Shown: positions 1 to 8,563, counted from the first letter of the stretch. The stretch: DNA of 64,000 nt from DAIQNV01 sp036788215 (GCA_036788215.1 DAIQNV010000007.1:7815-71814), one strand, 5' to 3'. Program-made: numbers and translations. Notes: generated by a model not told the origin, from the sequence alone.

Positions 1-897
1 GGCCATGCGGAGGACGACGAGGGCGCCCGCGATGTCGCCTGCGACGGTGCCCAGGGCGACGCCCAGGATCCCGAGGTCGAAGCCGAAGGGGTTCTGGACG
101 AGGACGTTGGTCGCGCCGGTTTCGGGGTCGAGGACGGTGATGTCGATGCCGGAGAGGGCCCAGCTGACGAGGATGTTGACGATGTTGCGGATGGCCATCG
201 CCTGCAGGGGGCGGACGGAGTCTCCCGCGCCCCTGGCGCAGGCGATGAGGACGAAGAGCATGGTCGCGAAGGGCACGCCCCCCGCGATGACGAGCATGTA
301 GAGGCGGAAGGCCTCGCTGGCCTCCGGGCCCATGTTGAGCAGCCCCGCGATGGGGCCGGCGCCGAGGGCGACCAGGGCCCCCACCGCGATGCCCAGGACC
401 AGGGCCAGCAGCACGCTCTGGGCGAGCACGGCGCCCGCGACCGCCATGCGGGAGCCCCCGACGGAGCGGCTGATGAGGGCGGTGGCGCCGACGCCCAGGG
501 CCATGGTGATGAGCCCGATGAACCACATCATGTAGCTGGCGCCCGCGATCGCGTCCGCTTCGGGCACGCCCAGCTGCGAGGCGAGCCAGGTGTCGGTGAG
601 GCCCACGAGGGAGTTCAGGAAGCTCTCGACCATGACGGGCCAGCTGAGGACCCAGATGGCGGCGCCCATGCCCATGCCGGCGAGGCGGCCCGAGCGGAAC
701 TTGCCATCCTCGGTGAGGCCGGGCCTCTGGCGGGCGAGCGGCTGGGTGTGGCCGACCTCGCGGGTGCCGGCGACGCCGGACTCGAGGGGGTCGGGCTCGG
801 ACTCGGGATCAGGATCGTGGGGCGGGCGCCCACCGGTCGCGTCGGTCCCCTTGTGGGCGGTGGATGGCTCGTCTGTCGGATCTCGCTCGGCGGGCAC
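1..897 (-). CDS. MATE family efflux transporter (3' end cut by window edge)
   Basis: Reading leftward from GTG at 897, the frame stays open for 299 codons to the window edge, so the C-terminal part is missing. After a charged, proline-rich N-terminal stretch of about 75 residues it becomes strongly hydrophobic: WPVMVESFLNSLVGLTDTWL, then IGLITMALGVGATALISRSV, then GLLNMGPEASEAFRLYML. These are the usual first transmembrane segments of multidrug and toxic-compound extrusion (NorM/DinF-like) antiporters, which export cationic compounds using Na+ or H+ gradients. The GTG start has a GGAG five bases upstream; the long hydrophilic N-terminus is unusual, and an ATG about 75 codons in is a possible alternative start. 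It lies 85 bp after the B12/GTPase gene on the same strand. The family call is fairly sure; the substrate is unknown. Confidence 0.8.
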   Translation of the reverse strand, partial: MPAERDPTDEPSTAHKGTDATGGRPPHDPDPESEPDPLESGVAGTREVGHTQPLARQRPGLTEDGKFRSGRLAGMGMGAAIWVLSWPVMVESFLNSLVGLTDTWLASQLGVPEADAIAGASYMMWFIGLITMALGVGATALISRSVGGSRMAVAGAVLAQSVLLALVLGIAVGALVALGAGPIAGLLNMGPEASEAFRLYMLVIAGGVPFATMLFVLIACARGAGDSVRPLQAMAIRNIVNILVSWALSGIDITVLDPETGATNVLVQNPFGFDLGILGVALGTVAGDIAGALVVLRMA

Positions 898-982
898 GCA
901 CGCTCCTCAGGCCGGGCATGCATCGGTCCCGGGGGGCGATGCTACGCGTCGCGAGCGCCGGGACACCCGGGGGCTGCTCGCA

Positions 983-2149
983 TCAGGCGAGCAGGGCGTC
1001 GAGCAGTTCGGGGATCCCCTTGGCGTGGGTGGCGACGGTCTCGAGGATGGGCTTCCGGCCCGCGACGTCGCGGAGGTCGCGGACGAGTTCGTGCTCGCCC
1101 GGGTGGTCGGCCTTGTTGCAGACGAAGAGGTCGGCGATCTCGAGGATGCCGGCCTTGTCCATCTGGACCGCGTCGCCCATGCCCGGGGTGAGGACGACCG
1201 CGGTCTTGTCGACGTGGTCGCGGACCTTGGTCTCGTTCTGGCCGGCGCCGACGGTCTCGATGAAGACGGTGCGGTAGGCGCCGTCGGGCCCGTCGCCGGT
1301 GGTGGCGGCGCCGATGAGTTCGATGATGTCGTCGAGGGCGTGGTAGTCCTCGCCCCCGATGGCGAGGGAGCGGTAGAAGACGCGCTCGCCCAGGGTGTTG
1401 AAGTCGACGCGGAGGCGGTCGCCCAGGAGTGCGCCCCCGGTGATGGGGCTCTTGGGGTCGAAGGCGACGACGGCGCAGCGGCCCGGGGTCGCGTCCGCCT
1501 CGGCGCGCCGGGTGTATTCGCCGGCGAGCTGGGCGACGAGGGTCGACTTGCCGGCGCCGGGGGAGCCGGTGATCCCGATGACGCGGGAGGGGCGGGCCTT
1601 CTTCGCGTCCGGGCGGAGGGGGCGCTCGTCGTGGGCGAGGGAGATGTCGCGGCCCAGGCGGGCGACGGGGTGGTCGGATCTCGTCGAGGCGTCGCGCTCA
1701 CGGACGACGGAGCGGACCGCGTTGACGATGTCCTGCAGGCCGGTGCCGGTGGTGAAGCACTCCGCGACGCCCATCGCCTTGAGCTTGGGGATGTCCTCCT
1801 GCGGGAGGATTCCGCCCATGTGGACGGGGATGTCGGGGCGGCCGACCTTCTCGAGGCTCTGGATGAGGCGCGGGCCCAGCGAGAGGTGGCTGTTGGACAT
1901 CATGCTGGCGGCGACGACGTCGCAGTCCTCGTCGCGGGCGGCGATCGCGAGCGACATGGGGGTCTGCCAGAGGCCCGAGTAGATGACGTGGGCGCCGGAG
2001 TCGCGGAGGGCGCGGGCGATGACCTTGACGCCCCGGTCGTGGCCGTCGAGGCCCATCTTTCCGAGGAGGACGCGCGGGCGGTGATCGAGGTCCGCGCAGC
2101 GGTCCTTCTTCTCGAACTCGTGGGTGGCGACGCCGAGGGTGGTGGCCAT
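983..2149 (-). CDS. Fusion of cobalamin-binding domain and MeaB/ArgK-type GTPase
   Basis: The protein has 388 residues. Residues about 25-150 are a B12-binding Rossmann domain: the DGHDRG motif at 35-40 supplies His37, the lower axial ligand of cobalamin, followed by IYSGL (57-60) and HMGG (110-113). This is the small-subunit domain of methylmalonyl-CoA-type mutases. Residues about 185-388 are a MeaB/MMAA-type G3E GTPase: P-loop GSPGAGKST (195-203), FDPKSPITGGALLGDR, ETVGAGQNE and NKAD. MeaB proteins chaperone loading and repair of adenosylcobalamin mutases. IcmF has the same two domains fused to a catalytic barrel; here the barrel is absent, so a separate large mutase subunit elsewhere is expected. 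GGAGGA lies 9 nt before the ATG. The domain calls are firm; the substrate (methylmalonyl-, isobutyryl- or another acyl-CoA) cannot be told. Confidence 0.9.
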   Translation of the reverse strand: MATTLGVATHEFEKKDRCADLDHRPRVLLGKMGLDGHDRGVKVIARALRDSGAHVIYSGLWQTPMSLAIAARDEDCDVVAASMMSNSHLSLGPRLIQSLEKVGRPDIPVHMGGILPQEDIPKLKAMGVAECFTTGTGLQDIVNAVRSVVRERDASTRSDHPVARLGRDISLAHDERPLRPDAKKARPSRVIGITGSPGAGKSTLVAQLAGEYTRRAEADATPGRCAVVAFDPKSPITGGALLGDRLRVDFNTLGERVFYRSLAIGGEDYHALDDIIELIGAATTGDGPDGAYRTVFIETVGAGQNETKVRDHVDKTAVVLTPGMGDAVQMDKAGILEIADLFVCNKADHPGEHELVRDLRDVAGRKPILETVATHAKGIPELLDALLA

Positions 2150-2224
2150 GCGGTCTGGTCCTCCGGGCTTGGACGGTTTGGGGCGGGGCTGGGTTGATAC
2201 AGCCGAGGCCCCGGACCCGACAGG

Positions 2225-3010
2225 TTAGGCGCTGGAGGGCAGGATGCTTGTCTCGGGGGCGCCCGGGCCACAGTTGGCGCGGGCGAAGCGTTCGAGCTCC
2301 GCGGCGGACATGCGGTGGAGGCCCGCGCGGACGCCGATCATGGCGAGCTCTGCGGATTGCTCGATGCCCAGCTTGCGCCCGAGGGTGGTGCGGCGGCGTT
2401 CGATGGCCTTGACGGTTCTCTTGAGGTCGACCGCCATGTCCTCGCGTCGGCGCCCCAGGGCGAGGAAGCGGAGGACCTCGAGCTCGCCCGAGGTGAGGCG
2501 GGCGAGCGGGCCGGCGCTGGAGACATACTTGAGCCTCTTGACCGCGATGCCCGGGGGAAACACGGTGTGGACATCGGGGCGGATGGCGATGGCGAAGAGG
2601 CCTATCAGCCCGCGTCCTTCGACGACGGGGGCGGCGGCCCACCAGAGTTCGCGGGTGCTGACCATGTCGACGACGATGGTCTCGGGCTCGCGCTGGCGGA
2701 CGAGCGAGGCGAAGACCTCCGCTCGTTCCTCCGCGACTTCCGGTCGGAAGAGCTTGCTGATCCGCCTTCCGACGCCCATGGTGGGCCCGAGTGCGGGGTC
2801 GAAGACATCGCCCTGGGAGTAGGTCAGGGTGCCGTCCGGGTCCATGCAGAGGATGCCGCAGACGCCGGTGGCGGTGAGGAGGCCCATGACCGAGGAGAAC
2901 TGGTAGGTCGCGAGCCAGGCGGGGGGCTGGCCTGCGGTGGCGGTGGCCTGGGTGCCCAGGCGGATGGTGGCGAGCGTGCCATCGTGATTTGGGCTTTGGC
3001 CGTTTGTCAT
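2225..3010 (-). CDS. LuxR-type transcriptional regulator with N-terminal sensory region
   Basis: The 261-residue protein has a C-terminal LuxR/FixJ helix-turn-helix at about residues 170-232 (LTSGELEVLRFLALGRRRED ... VKAIERRRTTLGRKLGI). The preceding 130 residues look like a PAS-type sensor (LTATGVCGILCMDPDGTLTY, then a VVDMVSTRELWWAAAPV strand). The HTH carries more arginines than usual, but the spacing fits DNA binding. There is no receiver aspartate or kinase partner beside it, so it probably senses a ligand directly; that is inference. It is monocistronic or leads into the B12/GTPase gene 75 bp downstream. A TTGACA-type promoter sits so close to the ATG that the mRNA is probably leaderless. 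Confidence 0.75.
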   Translation of the reverse strand: MTNGQSPNHDGTLATIRLGTQATATAGQPPAWLATYQFSSVMGLLTATGVCGILCMDPDGTLTYSQGDVFDPALGPTMGVGRRISKLFRPEVAEERAEVFASLVRQREPETIVVDMVSTRELWWAAAPVVEGRGLIGLFAIAIRPDVHTVFPPGIAVKRLKYVSSAGPLARLTSGELEVLRFLALGRRREDMAVDLKRTVKAIERRRTTLGRKLGIEQSAELAMIGVRAGLHRMSAAELERFARANCGPGAPETSILPSSA

Positions 3011-3016
3011 ATCTTC

Positions 3017-3045
3017 GGGTTACAAAACTGCTCACAGAATGTCAA
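3017..3045 (-). promoter_or_regulatory. Predicted sigma-70-type promoter of the LuxR-type gene
   Basis: On the minus strand a perfect TTGACA (3045-3040) is followed after 17 nt by TAACCC (3022-3017) and, six nucleotides later, by the ATG at 3010. The predicted transcription start would be at or next to the start codon. No ribosome binding site lies in between. Confidence 0.4.
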
Positions 3046-3143
3046 CGCGGGGACAATATAGCCCACGTTCGCGTGCTCGTATGCATCGGGTTCGGTGCGC
3101 GAAATACAGATGGACGGGAGCGGTTTTGCCCGGGCCGATCGGC

Positions 3144-4064
3144 TCAGCCTTCGCGCGGGGCGACGACGAGGCGGCGCTGGAGGTCGGGGACCCAGGTGCC
3201 TCCGGGATTCTCGACGGTGACCGCGAAGAGCTGGACGCGGCCCACGGGGATGCCCGGATCGATGGGGACGACGATCTCGCCCGAGGCGGAGGCGTTGAAG
3301 ACGCCCCCTGAGATCTTCTGCTCGAGGCCCCGTTCGTCGATGACCCAGACCTGGTATTGCTCGATGTCGGGGTCGTTGGGGTCGAGGCCCACGAAGCGGA
3401 GGTAGCCCTGTTCGAGGTCGTCGTTCCAGACGACATCGCCCTGGATGCCCTGCTGCTCGGCGGGGGCGTCGGGCAGGTCGAAGGGCTGCCAGGCGAGGCG
3501 GACGGTGCCCGGGAGATCGAGGAGGCGGCGGCGCTCGACCTGGAGCTCTTCCTGATCCTGAGCGGGGGTGAGGCTGGCGATCCGGAGCTCGGCCCGTTCG
3601 AGGTCGGCGGAGGCGAGGGCGAGGCGCTCTGCGAGCTCGACGGCGCGCACGGATTCGGCGTCGGCTCGCTCGCGGGCGTCGGCGAGGAGGCGGGCGTTGC
3701 TTTCGGCCTGTGACTGTGCGTCGGCGAGCTGGCGGGTGAGTTCGGCGGCGCGGCTGCGCTCGGAGCGGAGGGTTTGGAAGGCGACGACGCCCCCGACGGT
3801 GAGCAGGGCGAGCGAGGCGGCGACGGCGAGGACGGACCAGAGTGGGAAGGGGCGTGGGGCGGGCGGGTTGGCGGCTGACGGGGCGACGACGGCGCGGCCC
3901 TCGCGTTCGAGGCGTACGCGGAGGTGAGTGGGGAGAGGTGAGCGCGGGGTGAGGCCGGCGTGGAACGCCGAGGCGGCCTGCTCCGCGGGGTCGTCGTGGG
4001 GAGGCGGGCGCTGGCCCCTGGGGGTGGCATCGAGGGCGCGATCGATGTGGTCAGGCTCGTTCAT
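3144..4064 (-). CDS. Anti-sigma factor, RskA-like, single-pass membrane protein
   Basis: The 306-residue protein has a cytoplasmic N-terminal region (1-70), one transmembrane helix at about 77-97 (WSVLAVAASLALLTVGGVVA), then a long alanine/glutamate-rich coiled coil (about 100-165) and a C-terminal globular domain with the RskA signature (GDVVWNDDLEQGYLRFVGL ... YQVWVIDE). Its ATG overlaps the stop of the upstream ECF sigma gene by 4 bp (4061-4064), the standard arrangement of a sigma factor with its own anti-sigma factor. I infer that it holds the sigma factor at the membrane until an envelope signal releases it. I do not see a zinc-binding HxxxCxxC motif at the N-terminus, so it is not a classical ZAS domain. 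The trigger is unknown. Confidence 0.8.
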   Translation of the reverse strand: MNEPDHIDRALDATPRGQRPPPHDDPAEQAASAFHAGLTPRSPLPTHLRVRLEREGRAVVAPSAANPPAPRPFPLWSVLAVAASLALLTVGGVVAFQTLRSERSRAAELTRQLADAQSQAESNARLLADARERADAESVRAVELAERLALASADLERAELRIASLTPAQDQEELQVERRRLLDLPGTVRLAWQPFDLPDAPAEQQGIQGDVVWNDDLEQGYLRFVGLDPNDPDIEQYQVWVIDERGLEQKISGGVFNASASGEIVVPIDPGIPVGRVQLFAVTVENPGGTWVPDLQRRLVVAPREG

Positions 4065-4720
4065 CGCTCCCCCTTTCCGTGCTGGCGGTGTTCGAGTTGG
4101 TCGCGGACGCGTCGGAGGCCGTTTCGGATTCTTGACTTGACGGTGCCCAGCGGGCTGCCGGTGATCTCGGCGATCTCGGGGTGGGTTCTTCCGAGCTCGA
4201 TGGCGAGGCGGAGGGCGATGCGGTGGTCCTCGTCGAGCTCGTTGAAGATCTCGACCGCGGCGCGGGCGAGCTCGCTGGTGTCGGCGGGGGGTGTGCCCGG
4301 GTCGATCGGATCGAGGGCTTCGGGCATGGCGGACTCGGGGCGGGCGGCGGAGCGGCGGTAGCGGTCGATGAGGATGCGGCGGGTGAGGACGGAGACGAAG
4401 GTGATCTCCGCGCCGCGGGCGGGGTCGAAGCGGTCGGCCTTTCGCCAGAGGTGGAGGAAGATGTCCTGCACAGCGTCCTCCGCGTCGGCGTGGGAGCCTG
4501 TGAACCGCAGGGCGAGGGACCAGATGAGGTCCCCGTAGAGGTCGATGACCTCGGCGACCGCGTCGGAATCGCCCGAGGCGACGCGCTGGAGGGGCAGGGG
4601 ATGAGCGGGGCCTTGCTGCAACGGGGCGAGGCTAGCAGGGCGCGGGTTGAGCCGCAGGGCGAGCAAAGGAACGCCGGCCCCGGTCGGGGGGCGGCGTTCG
4701 ACGGCGCGGGCCGGGCACAA
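4061..4720 (-). CDS. ECF-family RNA polymerase sigma factor
   Basis: Sigma region 2 lies at about residues 52-100 (VIDLYGDLIWSLALRF ... DAEDAVQDIFLHLWRKADRF) and region 4 at about 160-215 (LDEDHRIALRLAIELGRTHP ... GSPLGTVKSRIRNGLRRV). The layout is that of SigK/RpoE-like extracytoplasmic-function sigma factors paired with RskA-type anti-sigma factors. The listed start is a GTG with no visible ribosome binding site, giving an N-terminal arm of about 45 residues that does not look conserved; the real start may be an internal TTG closer to region 2. It follows the DUF4394 gene by 30 bp and overlaps the anti-sigma gene by 4 bp, so the three genes probably form one transcript. Confidence 0.85.
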   Translation of the reverse strand: MCPARAVERRPPTGAGVPLLALRLNPRPASLAPLQQGPAHPLPLQRVASGDSDAVAEVIDLYGDLIWSLALRFTGSHADAEDAVQDIFLHLWRKADRFDPARGAEITFVSVLTRRILIDRYRRSAARPESAMPEALDPIDPGTPPADTSELARAAVEIFNELDEDHRIALRLAIELGRTHPEIAEITGSPLGTVKSRIRNGLRRVRDQLEHRQHGKGER

Positions 4721-4750
4721 GGGGGACGGCCCGGGCGGCGCGTGTTGGCG

Positions 4751-5611
4751 TCAGTCGCGACGCCGGCGGGCGGCGAGCGTGGCGCCGGCGAGACCCAGCC
4801 CCGCGAGAGCCCCGGGTGAGGGGACGACCGCGATGGCGGTGATGAGGGCGCCGCCCCCGATCTCGCCCAGGGCGGTGGCCTGGCCGGTCGCGAGGTCGAT
4901 GGTCCAGAAGGTGGAACGGCTGAGATCGTTGCTGACGACGGAGGCGTAGGCGATGCCGGAGAGGCCCGAGATGTCAAAGCCGACGGTGTCGCCGAGGTCG
5001 ACGCCCAGCGAGCCGACGGTGCGGAGCGTGCCGGCGCTGTTGGCCTGGGTGACGAGGACGTCGAGGCCGGTGTCGATGCCATAGAGCTGGGAGGTGGTGG
5101 CGCCGAAGAAGCTGTTGGTGTAGGCGGAGCCCACGATGTTGGGGTTCATCCCGGCGTTCATGTCGTCGGCGGCGTAGAAGAGGGGGGTGACCTGGGTGGC
5201 GCCCCCGGTGTCGGGGTTGAGGACGAGGTTCTGGTCGGCCTCGCTGACGACGCGGATGCGGTCGATCGTGGGGTTGAAGTCGAATCCGAACTGGGAGCCA
5301 TTGAGGGCGGGTGCGAAGCCCGAGCCGACGCGGGTGGCGGCGCCGGTCGAGGTGTCGATGGAGTAGAGGTTGCTGAAGCTGCCCAGGGCGTAGAGCCTCC
5401 CGTCGGCGGGGCGGAAGTCGATGCCCAGGATCTGCTCGTTGGCGGCGAGCCCCTGGAGGAAGACGCCGGAGTCGATGGCGTTCGGTGTGGAGGCGTTGAA
5501 GGAGACGAGCGTCTGGTTGGCGGTGACGCCGAAGATGCGTTCGGCGTGGGCGGCGCCGGCGATGATGCCCAGCGTGGCGGCGGTGAGGATGGCGCGGGAA
5601 CGGTGATTCAT
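4751..5611 (-). CDS. Secreted DUF4394 protein with PEP-CTERM-like C-terminal sorting signal
   Basis: The 286-residue protein has a clean signal peptide (MNHRSRAILTAATLGIIAGAAHA, cleavage near 23). The body matches the DUF4394 pattern: repeated beta-propeller-like strands such as ILGIDFRPADGRLYALGS and DFNPTIDRIRVVS. The last 24 residues (VPSPGALAGLGLAGATLAAR plus RRRD) form a proline motif, a hydrophobic stretch and a basic tail, as in PEP-CTERM sorting tags, which are processed by an exosortase-type enzyme. AAGGAG lies 8 nt before the ATG. It is the first gene of a probable operon with the ECF sigma and anti-sigma genes. The molecular function of DUF4394 is not known. Confidence 0.85.
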   Translation of the reverse strand: MNHRSRAILTAATLGIIAGAAHAERIFGVTANQTLVSFNASTPNAIDSGVFLQGLAANEQILGIDFRPADGRLYALGSFSNLYSIDTSTGAATRVGSGFAPALNGSQFGFDFNPTIDRIRVVSEADQNLVLNPDTGGATQVTPLFYAADDMNAGMNPNIVGSAYTNSFFGATTSQLYGIDTGLDVLVTQANSAGTLRTVGSLGVDLGDTVGFDISGLSGIAYASVVSNDLSRSTFWTIDLATGQATALGEIGGGALITAIAVVPSPGALAGLGLAGATLAARRRRD

Positions 5612-5801
5612 GTGTGCTTCTCCTTGGTGAGGGCGTCCGGCTCCGCGGGACGCGACTGGTTGTCTGCGTGGAGATCGCGCCCGGGCCTGTTCTGGCCCAC
5701 GGATTCCGGCGGCGGCCCGTGTCGGGCGGCCGCCGGCCCTCGATCTCCTCGGTCGTTGGGGATTACGGGGCAGGGGAGCAGATGGATGAGCACCGGACGG
5801 G

Positions 5802-5840
5802 CGAAAAAAGAAAGAGGCCCGCGCCTGGGGCGCGGGCCTC
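5802..5840 (-). terminator. Rho-independent terminator of the metalloprotease gene
   Basis: A perfect 12-bp stem (5814-5825 with 5829-5840, arm GAGGCCCGCGCC) and a three-base loop are followed on the minus strand by TTTCTTTTTTC (5813-5803). It lies 34 bp past the stop codon at 5874, in the 262-bp gap before the DUF4394 gene. I see no gene in the rest of that gap. Confidence 0.85.
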
Positions 5841-5873
5841 GTGGTTTTCGCGTGTTTGCGGGTCAGCCCTTGG

Positions 5874-8540
5874 TTACGGGCAGCCGGCGCTGAAGGCGGC
5901 GAGGAAGGCCGAGATGTCGGCGAAGGTGTACTGGCCGGCGGGTGCGGCGAGGTCGGCGGCGGGGTCCTGGCTGCTGAAGGCGGCGAGGAAGGCGGAGATG
6001 TCCGCGAAGGTCAGGCTGCCGAAGGGCTCGGCGAGATCGGCGGCGTTGCAGCCTGCGGGATCGGTGCAGCTGCTGACGGTGACTCGGATGGCATCGACAG
6101 CGGCTTCGACGACATTCTGCGTGCCGATGTCGTTGGCGATGAAGCGGAGCCGGCCCTGGCCCGCGGCACCGCCGATGTAGTCGACGCCCTCGACGAGGGT
6201 GTCGGTCCGCCAGGCGCCGAGGGCGGTGGTGACGGTGCGGACCACGGTGTAGGAGGCTCCCCCGTTGGTGGAGACGAGGACGCGGAAGGAGTCTCCGCCC
6301 TGGAGCTGGCCGTTGGGGACGTCGTTGAACCAGTAGGCGTAGTCGACGGTAGAGCCCGGCAGGAGGTCGATGGGCGGGCTGGTGAGGATGGTTTCGCCGT
6401 TATCGACGTCGGAGTTGCTGGTGGCGGAGGTGTTGTCGGTCAGCCAGCAGGAGCCGGAGCCATCGAAGTCGGTGGCGGGGTCGCCTCGCCCGTTGTTGAC
6501 GGGGACTCCGAGCTGCCACTGTCCGTCGGAGGCGTTGCCGGTGACGGTGTAGCCCAGGTCGACCTGCCCGTTGTCGTCGAAGGCGACGACGGTGCCATCG
6601 GAGACGATGGTCTGCTGGGTGCCGCTGGCGGGGAGGGTGTTGAGCCCGGTGACGGATCCGATGGTCTGGATGATGTACTCGGGGTCCTGTCCGCAGGCGA
6701 AGGCGGGGAGGTTGACCTGCCAGAGGTTGCCGTCGGTGTTGATGAGAGCGGCGGCGCTGAAGGTGGACGCGCCGGCGGGTCGGAAGAGGACCTCGGGCGT
6801 GCCCACGATGGCCTCGCCGTCCGGGGAGATGGTGATCTCGAAGGAGGTGGGGACACCCGGCGCGAGTTCGGAGGGGAGGTCCCCGTCGGTGAAGTAGCTG
6901 AGCCCGTCGAACTGGGCGGTGACATCGAGCTCGTAGGCGATGATCTGGTCGCCCGAGGGGTTGGAGGCGGAGGCGCGGACGAAGTAGGTGCCGGCGGCGA
7001 GGCTTGCGGAGACGGTCTCGTCGCCCCCGAGGCCGGCGTTATTGGCGGAGGCGATGACGGTGGTGCCGTTGGAGCCGATGATGGCGACCGCGGGATCGAG
7101 GAAGAGGAGGGGGTTGTAGGGCTGGCTCTCGTTGCAGGAGCTGGTCTGGGGGCCGGCCTGGTAGAGCCCGCCCTGCGGGCGGAGGGTGACGGTGACCTCG
7201 GAGGCCTGGCTCAGCGTGAAGCTGTAGAAGTCGACGTCGGTGTCGTCGTCGAGCGATACGAGCCTGACCGTGGTGCTGTCATCGATGCCGAGCGTGCCGA
7301 TGCCGGTGGCGGATGCGGCGTTGTCGTTGGGCTCGTTGGGGTCGCCGTAGTGGCGCTGGGCGTTGAGGATATCGTCGAACTGGGGTCCGACGAAGTTGAG
7401 GTTGATGAAGGGCTCCATGAGCTTGGAGTTGGTGACGGGGCAGGTGTGGAGCTGGCCCATGCCGTGGCCGTGCTCGTGCCAGAGGACGTTGCGGAGGCGG
7501 AGGGAGTTGCCGGAGGTGTTGGTGTAGAAGCCGTCGGCGGTATCGATGACCATGTCGCCGCGCTGGGGGAAGAAGTTGTAGGCGAGGGTGCCGGAGTTGC
7601 CGTCGATGGGCTTGCCGGTCATGCGCATGTCACCGCGGACGCCGGCGATGCCGGGCGCGGAGTCGGCGCCGCTGAAGTCGAGGGCGGCGCCGTCGTCGTT
7701 GGGCTCGAGGACATAGGTGTTCCCGCTGACGTCGCCCCAGACGGCGAAGATGTCGTCGTAGATGGCGCGCCAGGTGGCGCGGTTGCCATAGATGCCGTCG
7801 AGGAAGGCGTTGAGGTTGTTGGGGGCGGAGGGCTCGCCGACGCCGGAGGGGACGGTGGTGCCGTCGGGCGGGAAGGAGTAGGTGAGGATGGTGGGGTTGC
7901 CCTGGCCTCCGCCGTTCGGGTCGAGGGCGGTGGCGTTCCAGCGGCTGGTCTGCTCGAAGGCCATGGGGTTGGTGGCCTGCATGTTGCTGAGCCCGAAGCT
8001 GATGATTTCCTCGAAGGCCATGATGACCTCGGGGTTGGTGCCCGGGACGAAGCAGGTCTGGACGGGCGCCCAGTCGGGGCTCCTGACCATGTCCGCGAGG
8101 TTGGCTGCCATGCGCTGGTGGACGGGGCTGAAGGTCTCGAAGGCTTCGCGGGTGACGAAGTCGGCGACCCTGGCGTAGGCCTCGTCGAGTTCGGCCTCGG
8201 TCAGCGGGATATCAGTGCCCTGCATGTCGGCCTGCGGGAGAGCGGCGGGGAAGGCGGGGACGGGCTGCCCGCGTTCTTCGAGCTTCTGCGCGATGACCGC
8301 ACGGTCCTGCTCGGGCAGGGCGTGGAAGGTCTGCGCCTCGATCAGCTTGAACGCGGCGGCCTTGATCTCTGCGGGCGCGCCGTGCGAGCACGATTCGGGC
8401 GAACAGGCGACGCCGGCGGAGGCGAAGGTGTCCGCGGGCCGGGCGAGTGCGATCGGGGTCCCGTCGGTGAGCAGGGCCTCGCCTGCAACGGCGGACCCAC
8501 CCGCGACGAGCGCGAGGGCGAGGGTGGAACGAATGCGCAT
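5874..8540 (-). CDS. Secreted zinc metalloprotease (matrixin-like) with GC-type dockerin
   Basis: The 888-residue protein begins with a signal peptide (MRIRSTLALALVAGGSAVAG). A metzincin zinc site HEHGHGMGQLH (355-365) fits HExxHxxGxxH, with Glu356 as the catalytic base, and YSFPPDG upstream resembles matrixins. Next comes a pre-peptidase-type beta domain (DVDFYSFTLSQASEVTVTLR), a beta-sandwich of about 170 residues and, at the end, two copies of a dockerin-like unit (LTFADISAFLAAF and YTFADISAFLAAF) ending in AGCP. The frame extends 109 codons upstream, but that part looks non-coding, and the signal peptide with CGGAGA 10 nt before it fixes the start at 8540. It probably digests extracellular protein while attached to an unidentified surface partner. 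The substrate is unknown. Confidence 0.85.
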   Translation of the reverse strand: MRIRSTLALALVAGGSAVAGEALLTDGTPIALARPADTFASAGVACSPESCSHGAPAEIKAAAFKLIEAQTFHALPEQDRAVIAQKLEERGQPVPAFPAALPQADMQGTDIPLTEAELDEAYARVADFVTREAFETFSPVHQRMAANLADMVRSPDWAPVQTCFVPGTNPEVIMAFEEIISFGLSNMQATNPMAFEQTSRWNATALDPNGGGQGNPTILTYSFPPDGTTVPSGVGEPSAPNNLNAFLDGIYGNRATWRAIYDDIFAVWGDVSGNTYVLEPNDDGAALDFSGADSAPGIAGVRGDMRMTGKPIDGNSGTLAYNFFPQRGDMVIDTADGFYTNTSGNSLRLRNVLWHEHGHGMGQLHTCPVTNSKLMEPFINLNFVGPQFDDILNAQRHYGDPNEPNDNAASATGIGTLGIDDSTTVRLVSLDDDTDVDFYSFTLSQASEVTVTLRPQGGLYQAGPQTSSCNESQPYNPLLFLDPAVAIIGSNGTTVIASANNAGLGGDETVSASLAAGTYFVRASASNPSGDQIIAYELDVTAQFDGLSYFTDGDLPSELAPGVPTSFEITISPDGEAIVGTPEVLFRPAGASTFSAAALINTDGNLWQVNLPAFACGQDPEYIIQTIGSVTGLNTLPASGTQQTIVSDGTVVAFDDNGQVDLGYTVTGNASDGQWQLGVPVNNGRGDPATDFDGSGSCWLTDNTSATSNSDVDNGETILTSPPIDLLPGSTVDYAYWFNDVPNGQLQGGDSFRVLVSTNGGASYTVVRTVTTALGAWRTDTLVEGVDYIGGAAGQGRLRFIANDIGTQNVVEAAVDAIRVTVSSCTDPAGCNAADLAEPFGSLTFADISAFLAAFSSQDPAADLAAPAGQYTFADISAFLAAFSAGCP

Positions 8541-8563
8541 GATGGTTCTGTCTCCGATTGTCG

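Noticed and set aside
5608..5793. A 61-codon minus-strand open frame upstream of the DUF4394 gene
   Set aside because: No ribosome binding site, no domain, and it ends across the DUF4394 start codon; more likely leader sequence.
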